This document shows, one piece after another, positions 1-9,505 of a DNA stretch of 64,000 bases; position 1 is the stretch's first letter, and each line of letters starts with the position of its first letter. Both the position numbers and the translations under genes were made by a program. The notes under the pieces were generated by a model, which had not been told where the DNA came from, did not search any database, and saw only the letters and a program-made list of their open reading frames with translations. Origin of the DNA: a gamma proteobacterium SCGC AAA168-P09 (GTDB lineage: Bacteria; Pseudomonadota; Gammaproteobacteria; Magnimaribacterales; D2472); assembly GCA_000385055.1 (NCBI GenBank), contig ARRL01000001.1, positions 186,001 through 250,000 on the forward strand, read 5' to 3'.

Positions 1-384
1 GAGGCATCAAAACATGTCCATAGATCTATTCATGCAATAAAAGATCAGGGTTGTAAGGCCGGACTAGTATTTAATCCTGCATCGTCTCTCAATATTCTAG
101 AAAATGTTATTGAGGATCTAGATTTGGTATTGATCATGAGTGTTAATCCCGGTTTTGGAGGACAATCTTTTATTCACAGTTCTTTAGATAAGATATCTCA
201 AGTTAGAAAAATGATTGATGCTACAGGAAAAGATATACGCCTTGAGGTTGATGGCGGCATTAACAATGAGACTATTGGTCTTGCTTCAAAAGCTGGTGCA
301 GATACTTTTGTTGCCGGATCAGCAATCTTCAATACTGATAATTATGAGCAAACTATTAAAACACTCCGCTCTAAAATTCTTTAG
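1..384 (+). CDS. rpe: Ribulose-phosphate 3-epimerase, 5' truncated by window edge
   Basis: The reading frame is open from base 1, so only the C-terminal 127 residues of a family that is usually about 220-230 residues are present. The enzyme interconverts ribulose-5-phosphate and xylulose-5-phosphate in the cytosolic pentose phosphate pathway. Visible hallmarks are the loop SVNPGFGGQSF, the strand LEVDGGINNET that carries the catalytic aspartate of the TIM barrel, and the phosphate-binding FVAGSAIF near the end. It lies just upstream of the trp genes, as in Pseudomonas. The next gene starts inside it in another frame. Confidence 0.95.
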   Translation, partial: EASKHVHRSIHAIKDQGCKAGLVFNPASSLNILENVIEDLDLVLIMSVNPGFGGQSFIHSSLDKISQVRKMIDATGKDIRLEVDGGINNETIGLASKAGADTFVAGSAIFNTDNYEQTIKTLRSKIL

Positions 385-778
385 TTTTTCGTTTTTATTT
401 TTGTTTACTATTTCTCTTGAAAGCAAGGATACTATTGTTTTACAGAAATACCTTTCAAACATTGAAATAGCAAAAAACTACCAAGATAGAAAGAAAGGCC
501 TTATGTTCAGAGAAAGTCTTGCAGATGATAGCGGCATGGTTTTTATTTGGGATAGAAAAAAAATTCAATGCATGTGGATGAAGAATACTTTGATTCCTCT
601 GAGTGTTGCATATCTTGATGATACGGGTGAAATAATAAATATATATGATATGGTGCCCTTATCAAAAACATCAGTATGCTCCAAAGAGCCCGCTTTATAT
701 GCTTTAGAAGTTAATCAGGGTTGGTTTGATAAAAATGATATCAATGTTGGTGATTTAGTAGACATAAAAAATTATTAA
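344..778 (+). CDS. Exported DUF192 family protein
   Basis: A 144-residue protein. I place the start at the ATG at 344 because it gives a clean signal peptide (short basic head, then a Phe/Leu/Ser-rich core to about residue 27). Longer in-frame starts only add residues read from the rpe frame. The mature part has the DUF192 pattern: KKGLMFRES, GMVFIW, then MWMKNTLIPLSVAYLD and a late CSKEPALYALEV. DUF192 proteins are small secreted or periplasmic beta proteins with no settled biochemical role. The start overlaps rpe by 41 bp, so the two are probably cotranscribed. It occupies the place where Pseudomonas has gph. Confidence 0.8.
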   Translation: MSKLLKHSALKFFSFSFLFLFTISLESKDTIVLQKYLSNIEIAKNYQDRKKGLMFRESLADDSGMVFIWDRKKIQCMWMKNTLIPLSVAYLDDTGEIINIYDMVPLSKTSVCSKEPALYALEVNQGWFDKNDINVGDLVDIKNY

Positions 779-782
779 TAAA

Positions 783-2249
783 ATGATAACGAAAGAAGAG
801 TTTCAAGATTATGCTAAAGCGGGTTTTAACATTATTCCTGTTGTTAAAAAGGTATCTTTAGAAAATCAAACACCCTTAACCTTATATTCTCAGATTACAG
901 ATAAATCTAATACATTTCTTCTAGAGTCAGTTGAGGGCGGTGATCAATGGGCACAATTTTCAATTATTGGTTTTGACTGTCTAGATACAATTAAGGTATC
1001 TGGTAATTTTATTGAAATAAATAAAGAAGGAACTTCTTCTTCATTTGAATCAGAAGATCCTTTGGGTGAAATTCAAAAAATTACTGAAAGCCACAAGGCA
1101 CCAGAAATAAATGGGTTACCAAGATTTTATGGCGGTTATGTTGGTTTTTTTGCATACGAAAGTGCTCAATATGCAGAAAAAAAAATAGCCAAACTTCAAA
1201 GTAAAGATTCAAAATTCAAAGATCATATGCCTGAAATATTTCTTGTTAAGGCTGATAAGCTAATTATTTACGATAATATTAATAAATCAACTCAGGTTAT
1301 TTTTAATGCAAACCCATCAAAATTTTCTTACGAAGACGCATTGGATGAGATTAAAACAATTGTAACCTCGCTTCAAAATGAAGCAGATAACTTAGAAACT
1401 TCCTTCAAAGAACCAAGAGGTTTGATAGATTTTGATTCAAACTTTACAAAAAAAGACTATCTAAACGCAGTAAGTAGAATTAAAAACTATATAGAAGAGG
1501 GCGATGTCATGCAGGTCGTACTTGCTCAAGATTTTTCTTTACCATTTAATAAAAACCCTTTTGAATTATATAAGGCTGTCAGAAAATTAAATCCATCACC
1601 TTATATGTATTATCTTGATCTTGAAGAATGTCAGGTGGTCGGGTCTTCTCCAGAAATTTTAGTTAGGCTAGAAGATAATAAAGTCACACTTCGTCCAATT
1701 GCTGGAACAAGAAGAAGGGGAGCAACTCCTGAAGAAGATAAAACAAATCAAAACGATTTACTTAATGATCCAAAAGAAATTGCTGAGCACTTAATGTTAA
1801 TAGATCTTGGAAGAAATGATGTTGGAAAAGTCTCAGAAATAGGTAGTGTAAAAGTCACAGATAAGATGGTAATTGAGAAATATTCACATGTGATGCATAT
1901 AGTATCCAATGTAACTGGCAGTCTATCGAAAGACCTTAATTATTTAGATGCTTTAAAAGCAACTCTTCCAGCCGGAACTTTATCAGGAGCTCCCAAGATA
2001 AGAGCTATGGAGATTATTAATGAATTAGAGCCTAGCTCTAGAGGTATTTATGGCGGTGCTATAGGTTATATCTCTTGGAATGGCAATATAGATACTGCAA
2101 TTGCAATAAGAACTGCTGTAATAAAGGATGATGTAATTCATGTTGGTGCAGGAGCAGGTATCGTTGCTGATTCTGTGCCTGAAAATGAGTGGTTAGAATG
2201 CAAACAAAAATCAAAGGTTTTCATAGATGCTATGGAGATGATTTCATGA
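783..2249 (+). CDS. trpE: Anthranilate synthase component I
   Basis: 488 residues, normal for TrpE. It makes anthranilate from chorismate with ammonia supplied by TrpG, the first committed step of tryptophan synthesis. The N-terminal regulatory region contains LLES (residues 46-49), the motif that binds inhibitory tryptophan in enteric TrpE, so feedback control is probably kept. The chorismate-binding half shows [42 protein letters not shown] and [20 protein letters not shown]. It begins 4 bp after the DUF192 gene and its stop overlaps the trpG start (ATGA). I saw no Trp-rich leader peptide or attenuator upstream; the gap is too small for one. Confidence 0.97.
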   Translation: MITKEEFQDYAKAGFNIIPVVKKVSLENQTPLTLYSQITDKSNTFLLESVEGGDQWAQFSIIGFDCLDTIKVSGNFIEINKEGTSSSFESEDPLGEIQKITESHKAPEINGLPRFYGGYVGFFAYESAQYAEKKIAKLQSKDSKFKDHMPEIFLVKADKLIIYDNINKSTQVIFNANPSKFSYEDALDEIKTIVTSLQNEADNLETSFKEPRGLIDFDSNFTKKDYLNAVSRIKNYIEEGDVMQVVLAQDFSLPFNKNPFELYKAVRKLNPSPYMYYLDLEECQVVGSSPEILVRLEDNKVTLRPIAGTRRRGATPEEDKTNQNDLLNDPKEIAEHLMLIDLGRNDVGKVSEIGSVKVTDKMVIEKYSHVMHIVSNVTGSLSKDLNYLDALKATLPAGTLSGAPKIRAMEIINELEPSSRGIYGGAIGYISWNGNIDTAIAIRTAVIKDDVIHVGAGAGIVADSVPENEWLECKQKSKVFIDAMEMIS

Positions 2250-2809
2250 TTTTAGTGCTAGATAACTACGACAGTTTTACCTATAACTTAGTACATTATA
2301 TTGGTGAGTGTGGGGAAGAAGTTCTTGTTGTAAGAAACGATGAAGTTAGTCTCGAAGAAATCAATCACTTAAATCCAAAAAAGATTGTTGTATCTCCTGG
2401 ACCTTGCACACCAGCTGAAGCAGGAATTTCAATTGAACTTATTAAATCTTCATCTGTTCCTGTTCTCGGTGTCTGTTTAGGCCATCAAGCGATTGGTGCC
2501 GCTTTTGGAGGGAAGATTGTAAAAGCACCGGAAATATTTCATGGCAAACTCTCAAAAGTTAGCCACAATCAAGAAAAATTATTTGAGAATATTTCAAGCC
2601 CTTATTCTGTTGTGCGTTATCACAGCTTAATTATTGAAAAAGATTCTTTGCCCAATGTTCTTCAAATCACTGGTGTTTTGGAGGAGAATCCAGATATTAT
2701 TATGGCAATACAACACAAAGAAAGGCCCATATACGGAGTCCAGTTTCATCCAGAGTCTATTGATACAGATTATGGTATGAAGCTAATAGAAAACTTTTTA
2801 GCATTATGA
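2246..2809 (+). CDS. trpG: Anthranilate synthase component II (glutamine amidotransferase)
   Basis: 187 residues from the ATG at 2246, which overlaps the trpE stop. A longer in-frame start lies inside trpE and is not needed, because [20 protein letters not shown] is the normal N-terminus. It is a class I glutamine amidotransferase that hydrolyses glutamine and passes ammonia to TrpE. The nucleophile is Cys77 in GVCLGHQAIGAAFGG; the C-terminal VQFHPESI supplies the His/Glu of the triad. In many gammaproteobacteria this subunit also serves PabB. The stop overlaps the trpD start (ATGA), so translation is likely coupled. Confidence 0.97.
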   Translation: MILVLDNYDSFTYNLVHYIGECGEEVLVVRNDEVSLEEINHLNPKKIVVSPGPCTPAEAGISIELIKSSSVPVLGVCLGHQAIGAAFGGKIVKAPEIFHGKLSKVSHNQEKLFENISSPYSVVRYHSLIIEKDSLPNVLQITGVLEENPDIIMAIQHKERPIYGVQFHPESIDTDYGMKLIENFLAL

Positions 2810-3816
2810 TCAAAGAAATTCTTGAAAAACTAGCCCTTAAAAATGATCTAACAAAAGAAGAAATGCAGTCAGCAGTTGAAAGCATTATGACTGGAAAAGT
2901 TGATGATAATGATATAAAGACTTTTCTTATTGCACTCAATGAAAAGGGAGTCAAAGAGCCTGAAATAACTGCAGCAGCTATGGTTATGAAAGATAAATCT
3001 TTAAAGTTTGATATTGGCGATGGAACCCATATCGATACGTGCGGCACTGGTGGTACTGGGTTACATACTTTTAATTGCTCAACCGCTTCCTCCTTTGTTG
3101 CGGCTGCTGGCGGAGCTTCAATAACCAAACATGGTAACAAGGCTATATCTAGTAAATCCGGTAGTGCTGATTTTTTAACTGAAGCCGGAGCTGATATTAG
3201 TCACGACAGAGAAAAGCTAGTTAAGGTATTTGATCAGGTAGGGTTTATATTTTTATTTGCACCCCTTCATCATCAATCTATGAAATATGTGATGCCTGCA
3301 AGACAAAGGATAGGAGAAAAAACGATATTTAATTTATTAGGACCTCATACCAATCCATGTGGAGCTAAAAGACAAATAATAGGCGTCTATGATAAGAGTT
3401 TGCTTAACACTTTTTCAACTGTAGCTAAAAATTTAGATATGGAGCACGTTATGGTTGTTCACGGCGATGATGGTTTGGATGAGATCAGCATCTCTGGACC
3501 AACAAATATTTCAGAATATAAAAATTATAAAATTAATGAGTACACCATTTCACCTCAAGATTTTGGTATATCAATCTCAAGCTTTGATGAAATATCTGCA
3601 CAATCTTCAGAAGAAAGTCTAAGAATGGTTCGAGAGGCATTTTCAGGAGAGAGATCTGCAGTTCAAGACATGATTGCATTAAATGCTGGAGCTGGTTTGT
3701 ATATAGCGAGAAAAGTAGATTCTATTTCCGATGGCATTGAATTAGCATATACGTTAATGAATAACGGAAAAGCGGCAGATAAATTAGCTGCATACGTAAG
3801 GGTTTCTAACAGCTAA
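2806..3816 (+). CDS. trpD: Anthranilate phosphoribosyltransferase
   Basis: 336 residues, full length. It joins anthranilate to PRPP in the second step of tryptophan synthesis. The PRPP-binding glycine loop is visible as DTCGTGGTG followed by FNCSTA; the motif KHGNKAISSKSGSAD and the segment NLLGPHTNPCGAKRQ are family hallmarks. It overlaps trpG by 4 bp at its start and shares one base with the trpC start (TAATG), consistent with a translationally coupled trpGDC unit as in Pseudomonas. Confidence 0.97.
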   Translation: MIKEILEKLALKNDLTKEEMQSAVESIMTGKVDDNDIKTFLIALNEKGVKEPEITAAAMVMKDKSLKFDIGDGTHIDTCGTGGTGLHTFNCSTASSFVAAAGGASITKHGNKAISSKSGSADFLTEAGADISHDREKLVKVFDQVGFIFLFAPLHHQSMKYVMPARQRIGEKTIFNLLGPHTNPCGAKRQIIGVYDKSLLNTFSTVAKNLDMEHVMVVHGDDGLDEISISGPTNISEYKNYKINEYTISPQDFGISISSFDEISAQSSEESLRMVREAFSGERSAVQDMIALNAGAGLYIARKVDSISDGIELAYTLMNNGKAADKLAAYVRVSNS

Positions 3817-4565
3817 TGACAATACTCAATGACATTGTAGAAAATACAAGAGCCAAGCTTCAAGCTAAAAAAGCTGAGCTGCCATTAGAGGACATAATTT
3901 CTAAATTAAATGGATTGAATTTACCAAAAGGAGCATTCAAAGAGAGCCTGCTCAACAAAGATCAAGCCATTATTGCTGAGATTAAAAAGGCTTCACCTAG
4001 TGCGGGGATTATTTCAGAAGATTTCGACCCTATAAGAAAAGCAAAAGAGTATGAAGACTTTGGAGCATCGGCATTATCTATTCTTACCGAAGAGGACTTC
4101 TTTCAAGGCAGCTCCCAATATTTACAAGATGTTAAAGAAATCACCTCTCTGCCAATACTAAGAAAAGATTTTATGATTGATGAGTATCAAATTTATGAAG
4201 CAAAACTTATTGGCGCTGATTGTATTCTTTTAATTGCCAGTGTTTTAAATGATGAAGAAATTAAATCCTTTGTAGACTTGGCTGAAACATTACAATTAGA
4301 TTACCTCATAGAAGTCCATGACCTCGAAGAGCTCAAAAGAGTTGGGCATTTTTCTAATGCAATGATAGGAGTCAATAACAGAAATCTAAAAACTTTTAAC
4401 GTAGATCTAAATAATTCTATCAACTTAAAGAAGGAATTTAAAAACAATAATATTTTTGTTGCAGAGTCAGGCATTAAAAATCAGGATGATATCAATGCAT
4501 TAAAAGCTCATGATATTCATGTTTTCTTAATAGGTGAAAGTCTAATGAAAGGTGACTTTGCTTGA
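3816..4565 (+). CDS. trpC: Indole-3-glycerol phosphate synthase
   Basis: 249 residues: a single-domain enzyme, not the TrpC-TrpF fusion of enteric bacteria. It closes the ring of the carboxyphenylamino-deoxyribulose phosphate intermediate to indole glycerol phosphate. Hallmarks are IIAEIKKASPSAGII near residue 52, LRKDFMIDEYQIYEA, and VNNRNLKTFNVD followed by VAESGI. trpF, trpB and trpA are not in this window and must lie elsewhere. The ATG overlaps the trpD stop and its own stop overlaps the helicase start. Confidence 0.97.
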   Translation: MTILNDIVENTRAKLQAKKAELPLEDIISKLNGLNLPKGAFKESLLNKDQAIIAEIKKASPSAGIISEDFDPIRKAKEYEDFGASALSILTEEDFFQGSSQYLQDVKEITSLPILRKDFMIDEYQIYEAKLIGADCILLIASVLNDEEIKSFVDLAETLQLDYLIEVHDLEELKRVGHFSNAMIGVNNRNLKTFNVDLNNSINLKKEFKNNNIFVAESGIKNQDDINALKAHDIHVFLIGESLMKGDFA

Positions 4566-5728
4566 AGCTAAGGGAATGGCAAGAAAAAGCATTTCCACTA
4601 TGGTGGGCTGAAAAAAGAGGTATTGTAAAAGTAGTTACTGGCGGAGGAAAAACTGTCTTTGCTATCCACTGTTTAACCAAATACCTTGAAGAAGAAAAAG
4701 ATAACTCTATTTTTATTGTTGTTCCCTCTATAGCACTTTTAGATCAGTGGTATGAAGGGTTGCAGAAGACATTCGATGATACAGATATCTCTTTGAATGG
4801 TGGCGGCGAACATCTTGAAGAGATTTCAAAGATCACTATTTCAACTATTGATTCTGTAAAAAATATAATCCATAAATTTGATGCTTCTAATACTCTTCTA
4901 ATTGTAGATGAGTGCCATAAGATTGGAACCGAAAAGAGAGGAGAGACTTTAACTAATAATTGGCATGCAACGCTGGGACTCTCAGCAACACCTGAAAGAG
5001 ACTATGACGATAATTTTTATATCATCATAAAAAAAATCTTAGGAGATATCATTTTTGATTATGACTATATAGATGCTAGAGAGGATGAGGTAATTGTAAA
5101 CTTTAAACTTCTATATGCTTACGCAGCAATGACTAAGGACGAAGAAGATAAGTACAAAAAATTTACCAAAAGTATTCAAAGAAGGGCTGCAACTATCGGC
5201 GGCAACAATATGAATGATTATCCGCTTAAAATGCTCATTTTTAATAGAGCAAGAATGGTAAAAAATTCAAAAAATAGAATTCCTTTTGGAGTTGAGCTAT
5301 TACAAAAACATAAACGAGATAGTTGGATTGTTTTTACCGAAAATAAAAAACAAGCAAAAGAATTTAATAAAATTATTAATAAAAAAGGTTATAAGTCAGC
5401 TATATATAATACTGATTTAGATAATGTAGAGCGTGAAGAGAACTTATATAATTTCAAAAGTGGTAATCTAAATGTCTTAGTAAGTTGCACTGCATTAGAC
5501 GAAGGTTTTGATATGCCCGAAGCTGATGGAGCAATGATATTAAGCGCTTCTTCATCTAAAAGACAGAGAATTCAAAGAATGGGAAGAGTACTTAGAATAA
5601 CTGCAAACAAAGAGAATGCTTTAATTGTTACCGTTTACTCTTCTAAGACAGAGTTTGATAAATTAAGAGAAGAATCCAATCGTTATAAGCTTGAGGGTGT
5701 CCCTGTCAAATGGCAGCAAATGGAATAA
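4562..5728 (+). CDS. Superfamily II DEAD/DEAH-type helicase
   Basis: 388 residues starting at a TTG that overlaps the trpC stop (TTGA). Helicase motifs are in order: a Q-like start LREWQEKAF, Walker A GGGKT (27-31), DECH (116-119), SATP (141-144), a C-terminal RecA domain with SCTALDEGFDMPEADG, and motif VI QRIQRMGRVLR. This is the compact RAD25/SSL2-like SF2 layout with no obvious extra domain, so an ATP-dependent DNA or RNA remodelling role is expected but the substrate is unknown. Its overlap with trpC means it is cotranslated with tryptophan genes, which is not functionally explained. It converges with coq7, only 3 bp apart. Confidence 0.85.
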   Translation: MKLREWQEKAFPLWWAEKRGIVKVVTGGGKTVFAIHCLTKYLEEEKDNSIFIVVPSIALLDQWYEGLQKTFDDTDISLNGGGEHLEEISKITISTIDSVKNIIHKFDASNTLLIVDECHKIGTEKRGETLTNNWHATLGLSATPERDYDDNFYIIIKKILGDIIFDYDYIDAREDEVIVNFKLLYAYAAMTKDEEDKYKKFTKSIQRRAATIGGNNMNDYPLKMLIFNRARMVKNSKNRIPFGVELLQKHKRDSWIVFTENKKQAKEFNKIINKKGYKSAIYNTDLDNVEREENLYNFKSGNLNVLVSCTALDEGFDMPEADGAMILSASSSKRQRIQRMGRVLRITANKENALIVTVYSSKTEFDKLREESNRYKLEGVPVKWQQME

Positions 5729-5731
5729 AAA

Positions 5732-6367
5732 TTATATGTGAGCGCTAGTTGAGGTCATAACTTTGGCTGTATATTTCATAATTTTTTTTGTTGGGACTTG
5801 TAATTCTTCTCCACCATTCTCAACAGCTTGCTGAGCGTGAGCATCCTCATCATCTCTCATGGTTTTAAGAATTTCTATTGTTTCTTTATCCTTTGGAGAA
5901 ATTTTATCTAGATGCCTATCAATATGAGCTACAACTTGTTTTTCAGTTTCTTCAACAAATCCAAGACTCACTTTTTCTCCATACCTTCCAAATATGGCTC
6001 CAATAGCAAATGAGCCTGCATACCATATAGGGTTTAATATAGACCCTCTGCCTTCAAGTTCATCTAAGCGTTTTTTGCACCAAACTAAGTGGTCGGTCTC
6101 TTCTTCTCCTGCCTCTATAAGATGTTCTTTAATTTTAGGGTCTTTACATACGAGAGCTTGCCCTCTGTATAAAGCTTGCGCAGCAACCTCTCCTGCAAGA
6201 TTAACCCTCATCATTTGAATAGATAATTTTTTCTCTGCCTTTGTTAGATTTTGAGTATTTTTTTTAATAGGTTCTGCCGGATAGGGTCTATCCGTACCAG
6301 GTTTTTTATTTGAAAGTGTTTTTAATGCAATATCAAATTCATTAACAATATTATTTAAAAAGCTCAT
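5732..6367 (-). CDS. coq7: Demethoxyubiquinone hydroxylase, Coq7 type
   Basis: 211 residues, the usual bacterial Coq7 length. It hydroxylates 2-octaprenyl-3-methyl-6-methoxy-benzoquinol in the late part of ubiquinone synthesis, at the inner face of the membrane. It is a ferritin-like di-iron protein: ligand motifs are visible as GEVAAQALYRGQ, EEETDHLVW, and DDEDAHAQQA, with a hydrophobic amphipathic stretch in between (AGSFAIGAIFGRYG). Its start overlaps the purD stop by 4 bp. A coq7 gene also lies downstream of trpGDC in Pseudomonas. It implies aerobic quinone metabolism. Confidence 0.93.
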   Translation of the reverse strand: MSFLNNIVNEFDIALKTLSNKKPGTDRPYPAEPIKKNTQNLTKAEKKLSIQMMRVNLAGEVAAQALYRGQALVCKDPKIKEHLIEAGEEETDHLVWCKKRLDELEGRGSILNPIWYAGSFAIGAIFGRYGEKVSLGFVEETEKQVVAHIDRHLDKISPKDKETIEILKTMRDDEDAHAQQAVENGGEELQVPTKKIMKYTAKVMTSTSAHI

Positions 6368-7632
6368 TTAATTCCTTTAAAACCTATATCTCTTCTACAA
6401 AATGCTCCATCAAAGGATACTTTGTCAACGAGATTATAAGCTTTGGATTGAGCCTGCTTCAAGTTATCACCTAGAGCTGTAGCACAGAATACCCTTCCTC
6501 CTGAGGTTAGAACATTTTCATTAATTAATTTAGTTCCAGCATGAAATAGTTTTGTTTCAGCATCTTCAAGATTAGGAAGCATAACTTCTTTATTAGACTC
6601 ATAACTTTCAGGATATCCTTTAGATGCTATAACTACTCCGCATGAATGTTTATCCGTCCATTTAATTTCGTACGAATCTAGATCATTATGAATCGCAGCT
6701 AAACATAAATCTACCAGGCTTGATTGAAGTCTAAGAAGGATTGGCTGAGTTTCAGGATCACCAAACCTGCAATTAAATTCTAAAACTTTTAATTCACCAT
6801 CTTTGATCATTAAGCCAGCATATAAGAAACCAAGGTATGGAGAGCCTTCAGAAATTAATCCTTGCATAGTCGGATGCATAACTTCATCTATAATTTTTAG
6901 GTGAATACGTTTATCAACAATTGGAGCAGGAGAGTATGCACCCATGCCACCAGTATTTAAACCAACATCTCCTTCGCCAACCGCCTTATGGTCCTGACTT
7001 GTAGCCAAAGGAATAATTTTATCTTTACTCACAACTGCAATGAAACTAGCTTCTTCTCCCTCTAAGAACTCTTCAATAACGACACTGCTGCCTGCTTCAC
7101 CAAATGCTTGATCTTTAAAGATGCTATCAAGTGCAGCTTTAGCCTGATTCTTATTCTCACAAATAAGTACGCCTTTGCCTGCAGCAAGTCCATCAGCTTT
7201 AACAACAGTAGGATATGCGATGGACTCAATATACCTTAGTGATTCATCATAGGAATCAAATGCAGCATAATCAGCAGTTGGTATCCCATATTTAATAAAA
7301 AAATCTTTAGAAAAAGTTTTTGAGCCCTCAAGTTGAGCAGCAGCTTGAGAGGGGCCAAAGGTTTGAATGCCTTTGCTTTGCAGATAATCAGTCATTCCCA
7401 TTACAAGAGGTTGTTCTGGGCCAATAATAACCAGCCCTATATTTTCTTGTTTACAAAAATTCTCAATGATTTCAAAGTTATTAATATCTAAAGAAATATT
7501 TTCTAGTTTATCTTCTAGTGCTGTGCCCGCATTACCCGGACATACATAAACCTTTGAAACTGAATTATCTTGAGCTGATTTCCATGCTAAAGCATGTTCT
7601 CTGCCACCTGAACCAATAACTAATATCTGCAT
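6364..7632 (-). CDS. purD: Phosphoribosylamine-glycine ligase (GARS)
   Basis: 422 residues, full length. It makes glycinamide ribonucleotide from phosphoribosylamine, glycine and ATP in de novo purine synthesis. The N-terminus MQILVIGSGGREHALAWK is the classic GARS start; the ATP-grasp region shows VKADGLAAGKGV and EEFLEGEEASFIA, and the metal-binding stretch ends in EFNCRFGDPETQ. The start codon shares a base with the purH stop and the stop overlaps the coq7 start, so purH-purD-coq7 reads as one minus-strand transcript. Confidence 0.97.
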   Translation of the reverse strand: MQILVIGSGGREHALAWKSAQDNSVSKVYVCPGNAGTALEDKLENISLDINNFEIIENFCKQENIGLVIIGPEQPLVMGMTDYLQSKGIQTFGPSQAAAQLEGSKTFSKDFFIKYGIPTADYAAFDSYDESLRYIESIAYPTVVKADGLAAGKGVLICENKNQAKAALDSIFKDQAFGEAGSSVVIEEFLEGEEASFIAVVSKDKIIPLATSQDHKAVGEGDVGLNTGGMGAYSPAPIVDKRIHLKIIDEVMHPTMQGLISEGSPYLGFLYAGLMIKDGELKVLEFNCRFGDPETQPILLRLQSSLVDLCLAAIHNDLDSYEIKWTDKHSCGVVIASKGYPESYESNKEVMLPNLEDAETKLFHAGTKLINENVLTSGGRVFCATALGDNLKQAQSKAYNLVDKVSFDGAFCRRDIGFKGIK

Positions 7633-9173
7633 TAGTGCCTAAAATGTCTTGTGCTGGTAAATACCATAGCAATATCATTTTCGTCTGCAGCTGCAATAAC
7701 TTCATCATCTCTTATTGAGCCACCTGGTTGAATGATAGATGCAATACCACTAGACGCTGCTTTATCAATTCCATCCCTAAAAGGAAAAAATGCATCGGAA
7801 GCCATTACAGCGCCTTTGACCTCAAGCTCTTCTTGTTTTGCTTTAAGGTTTGCTATATCTGCACTTATAACTCTACTCATTTGACCAGCACCAATACCAA
7901 TAGTTTGTCTATTTTTTACATAGACAATGGCATTACTTTTGACAAACTTTGCCACTCTCCAGGCAAACATTAAATCATTCAGTTCATCAGGCGTTGGTTG
8001 TCTTTTTGTAACACATTTTAAATCTTCTCTTGGAACAGCATAAGTATCATCTGATTGAATTAAGATTCCTCCAGATACTTTCTTAATCATTCCGGGATAA
8101 GGATTATCTTGCTCAAGATCAACCCTAAGAACTCTAACGTTTTTCTTTTTAGCAAATTCAGCCAAAGCACCTTCTTCATAATCAGTAGCCAAAATAACTT
8201 CAACAAATTGTCTAGTATTTATTTCTTGAGCAGTCTTTGTATCCAGGGTTCTGTTGAGAGCAATTATTCCTCCGAATGCAGACGTTGGATCTGTTTGAAA
8301 TGCTAGGTCGTATGCACGAGAGATATCTTCTGACTCAGCAACACCACAAGGGTTAGCATGCTTAACAATGACACATGCTGGATCATCAAATGCTCTTACA
8401 CACTCCCAAGCAGCATCCGCATCAACTATGTTGTTATATGAAAGTTCTTTACCCTGTAATATATCGGCGTTTGCAATATTCTTGTGTTTAAGATGAGAGA
8501 AGGTAAGAAGATTTGCTGTTTGATGTGGGTTTTCTCCGTATCTAAGCGAAGAGCTTTTTTCAAAATCATAGCTAGGTATATTATTTTTAGTTTCTTCTTT
8601 AAGATAATTTGAAATAGAAAGATTGTAATCTGCCATTGTCTCAAAAACTTTTTGCGATAACTCTTTTCTAAAATCATAAGAAATACCATCACTGTGTTTC
8701 CATTCTTCTATTAATCTTAAATAATCAGACGGATTGGAAACAACAGCAACATCTTTAAAGTTTTTTGCAGCAGATCTAATCATGGTTGGCCCACCAATAT
8801 CTATTTTTTCAATTGCTTCCTCAAAAGAACAACCTTGAGCAATAGTCTCTTTAAATGGATATAGATTCACGACGACCAAATCAATCGTTTCATAGCCTCT
8901 TTCCTTAAGAACCTCTAAATCTTTGTCTCGCCTTGCAAGAATTCCAGCATGAATTTTTGGATGAAGTGTTTTCACTCTTCCGTTCATCATCTCTTCAAAA
9001 CCTGTAAAGTCTGAAACTTCTATAACTTCAGATGTAATTTCTTGAATTGCCTTGAAGGTGCCACCAGTTGAAAGCATCTTTACATTCTCAGAAACAAGAA
9101 ACTTTATAAGTTCTTCAAGCCCAGTCTTGTCTGAAAGGCTTATAAGTGCAGTTTTTGGTTTTATTGAATGCAT
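7632..9173 (-). CDS. purH: Bifunctional AICAR formyltransferase / IMP cyclohydrolase
   Basis: 513 residues, normal for PurH. It performs the last two steps of IMP synthesis. The N-terminal methylglyoxal-synthase-like cyclohydrolase domain (about 1-150) contains ALISLSDKTGL and MLSTGGTFKAI, and the C-terminal transformylase domain contains VKHANPCGVAES (the conserved Lys-His pair), DPTSAFGGIIALN and SDAFFPFRDGID. It sits between fis and purD, the order fis-purH-purD known from Pseudomonas, sharing one base with each neighbour. Confidence 0.97.
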   Translation of the reverse strand: MHSIKPKTALISLSDKTGLEELIKFLVSENVKMLSTGGTFKAIQEITSEVIEVSDFTGFEEMMNGRVKTLHPKIHAGILARRDKDLEVLKERGYETIDLVVVNLYPFKETIAQGCSFEEAIEKIDIGGPTMIRSAAKNFKDVAVVSNPSDYLRLIEEWKHSDGISYDFRKELSQKVFETMADYNLSISNYLKEETKNNIPSYDFEKSSSLRYGENPHQTANLLTFSHLKHKNIANADILQGKELSYNNIVDADAAWECVRAFDDPACVIVKHANPCGVAESEDISRAYDLAFQTDPTSAFGGIIALNRTLDTKTAQEINTRQFVEVILATDYEEGALAEFAKKKNVRVLRVDLEQDNPYPGMIKKVSGGILIQSDDTYAVPREDLKCVTKRQPTPDELNDLMFAWRVAKFVKSNAIVYVKNRQTIGIGAGQMSRVISADIANLKAKQEELEVKGAVMASDAFFPFRDGIDKAASSGIASIIQPGGSIRDDEVIAAADENDIAMVFTSTRHFRH

Positions 9174-9439
9174 TATTTAATTTTGTATTTTTTTAATTTA
9201 GTTCTAAGGGTTGTTCTATTAATTCCTAATATTCTTGAGGCTTTAGATTGATTATTATTTGCAAATCTCATTACAGCATCTAACAAAGGAGGCTCAACTT
9301 CATTTAAAACCAATTGATAGACATCGATAGGCATATTTTTCTGATCTAACTGAGCAAAATATCTTTTCATAGCTTTTCTTACTTCTTCTTTAAGAGGTTT
9401 TTTAGAATAGCTATCAAATGATTTATTTTTATTTCCCAA
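9173..9439 (-). CDS. fis: DNA-binding protein Fis
   Basis: 88 residues, slightly shorter than the 98 of E. coli. Fis is a homodimeric nucleoid protein and transcription regulator. The C-terminal helix-turn-helix is clear: NNNQSKASRILGINRTTLR followed by KLKKY. The N-terminal part KPLKEEVRKAMKRYFAQ corresponds to the dimerisation helices. It is first in the minus-strand run fis-purH-purD-coq7. The usual partner dusB is absent here. The presence of fis supports a gammaproteobacterial or closely related origin. Confidence 0.92.
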   Translation of the reverse strand: MGNKNKSFDSYSKKPLKEEVRKAMKRYFAQLDQKNMPIDVYQLVLNEVEPPLLDAVMRFANNNQSKASRILGINRTTLRTKLKKYKIK

Positions 9440-9505
9440 AATGAATGAATAATTAATAAAGAGAAATATCAGTTTACAGTTGTTTAAAAATTGCTCAATA
9501 GGTTT

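Noticed and set aside
742..783. trp attenuator or leader peptide before trpE
   Set aside because: Only 4 bp separate the DUF192 stop from the trpE start, and no Trp codon run with terminator is present.
2757..3140. 127-residue minus-strand ORF inside trpD
   Set aside because: Lies wholly opposite a well-conserved trpD frame, has no recognisable domain, and is the usual antisense shadow.
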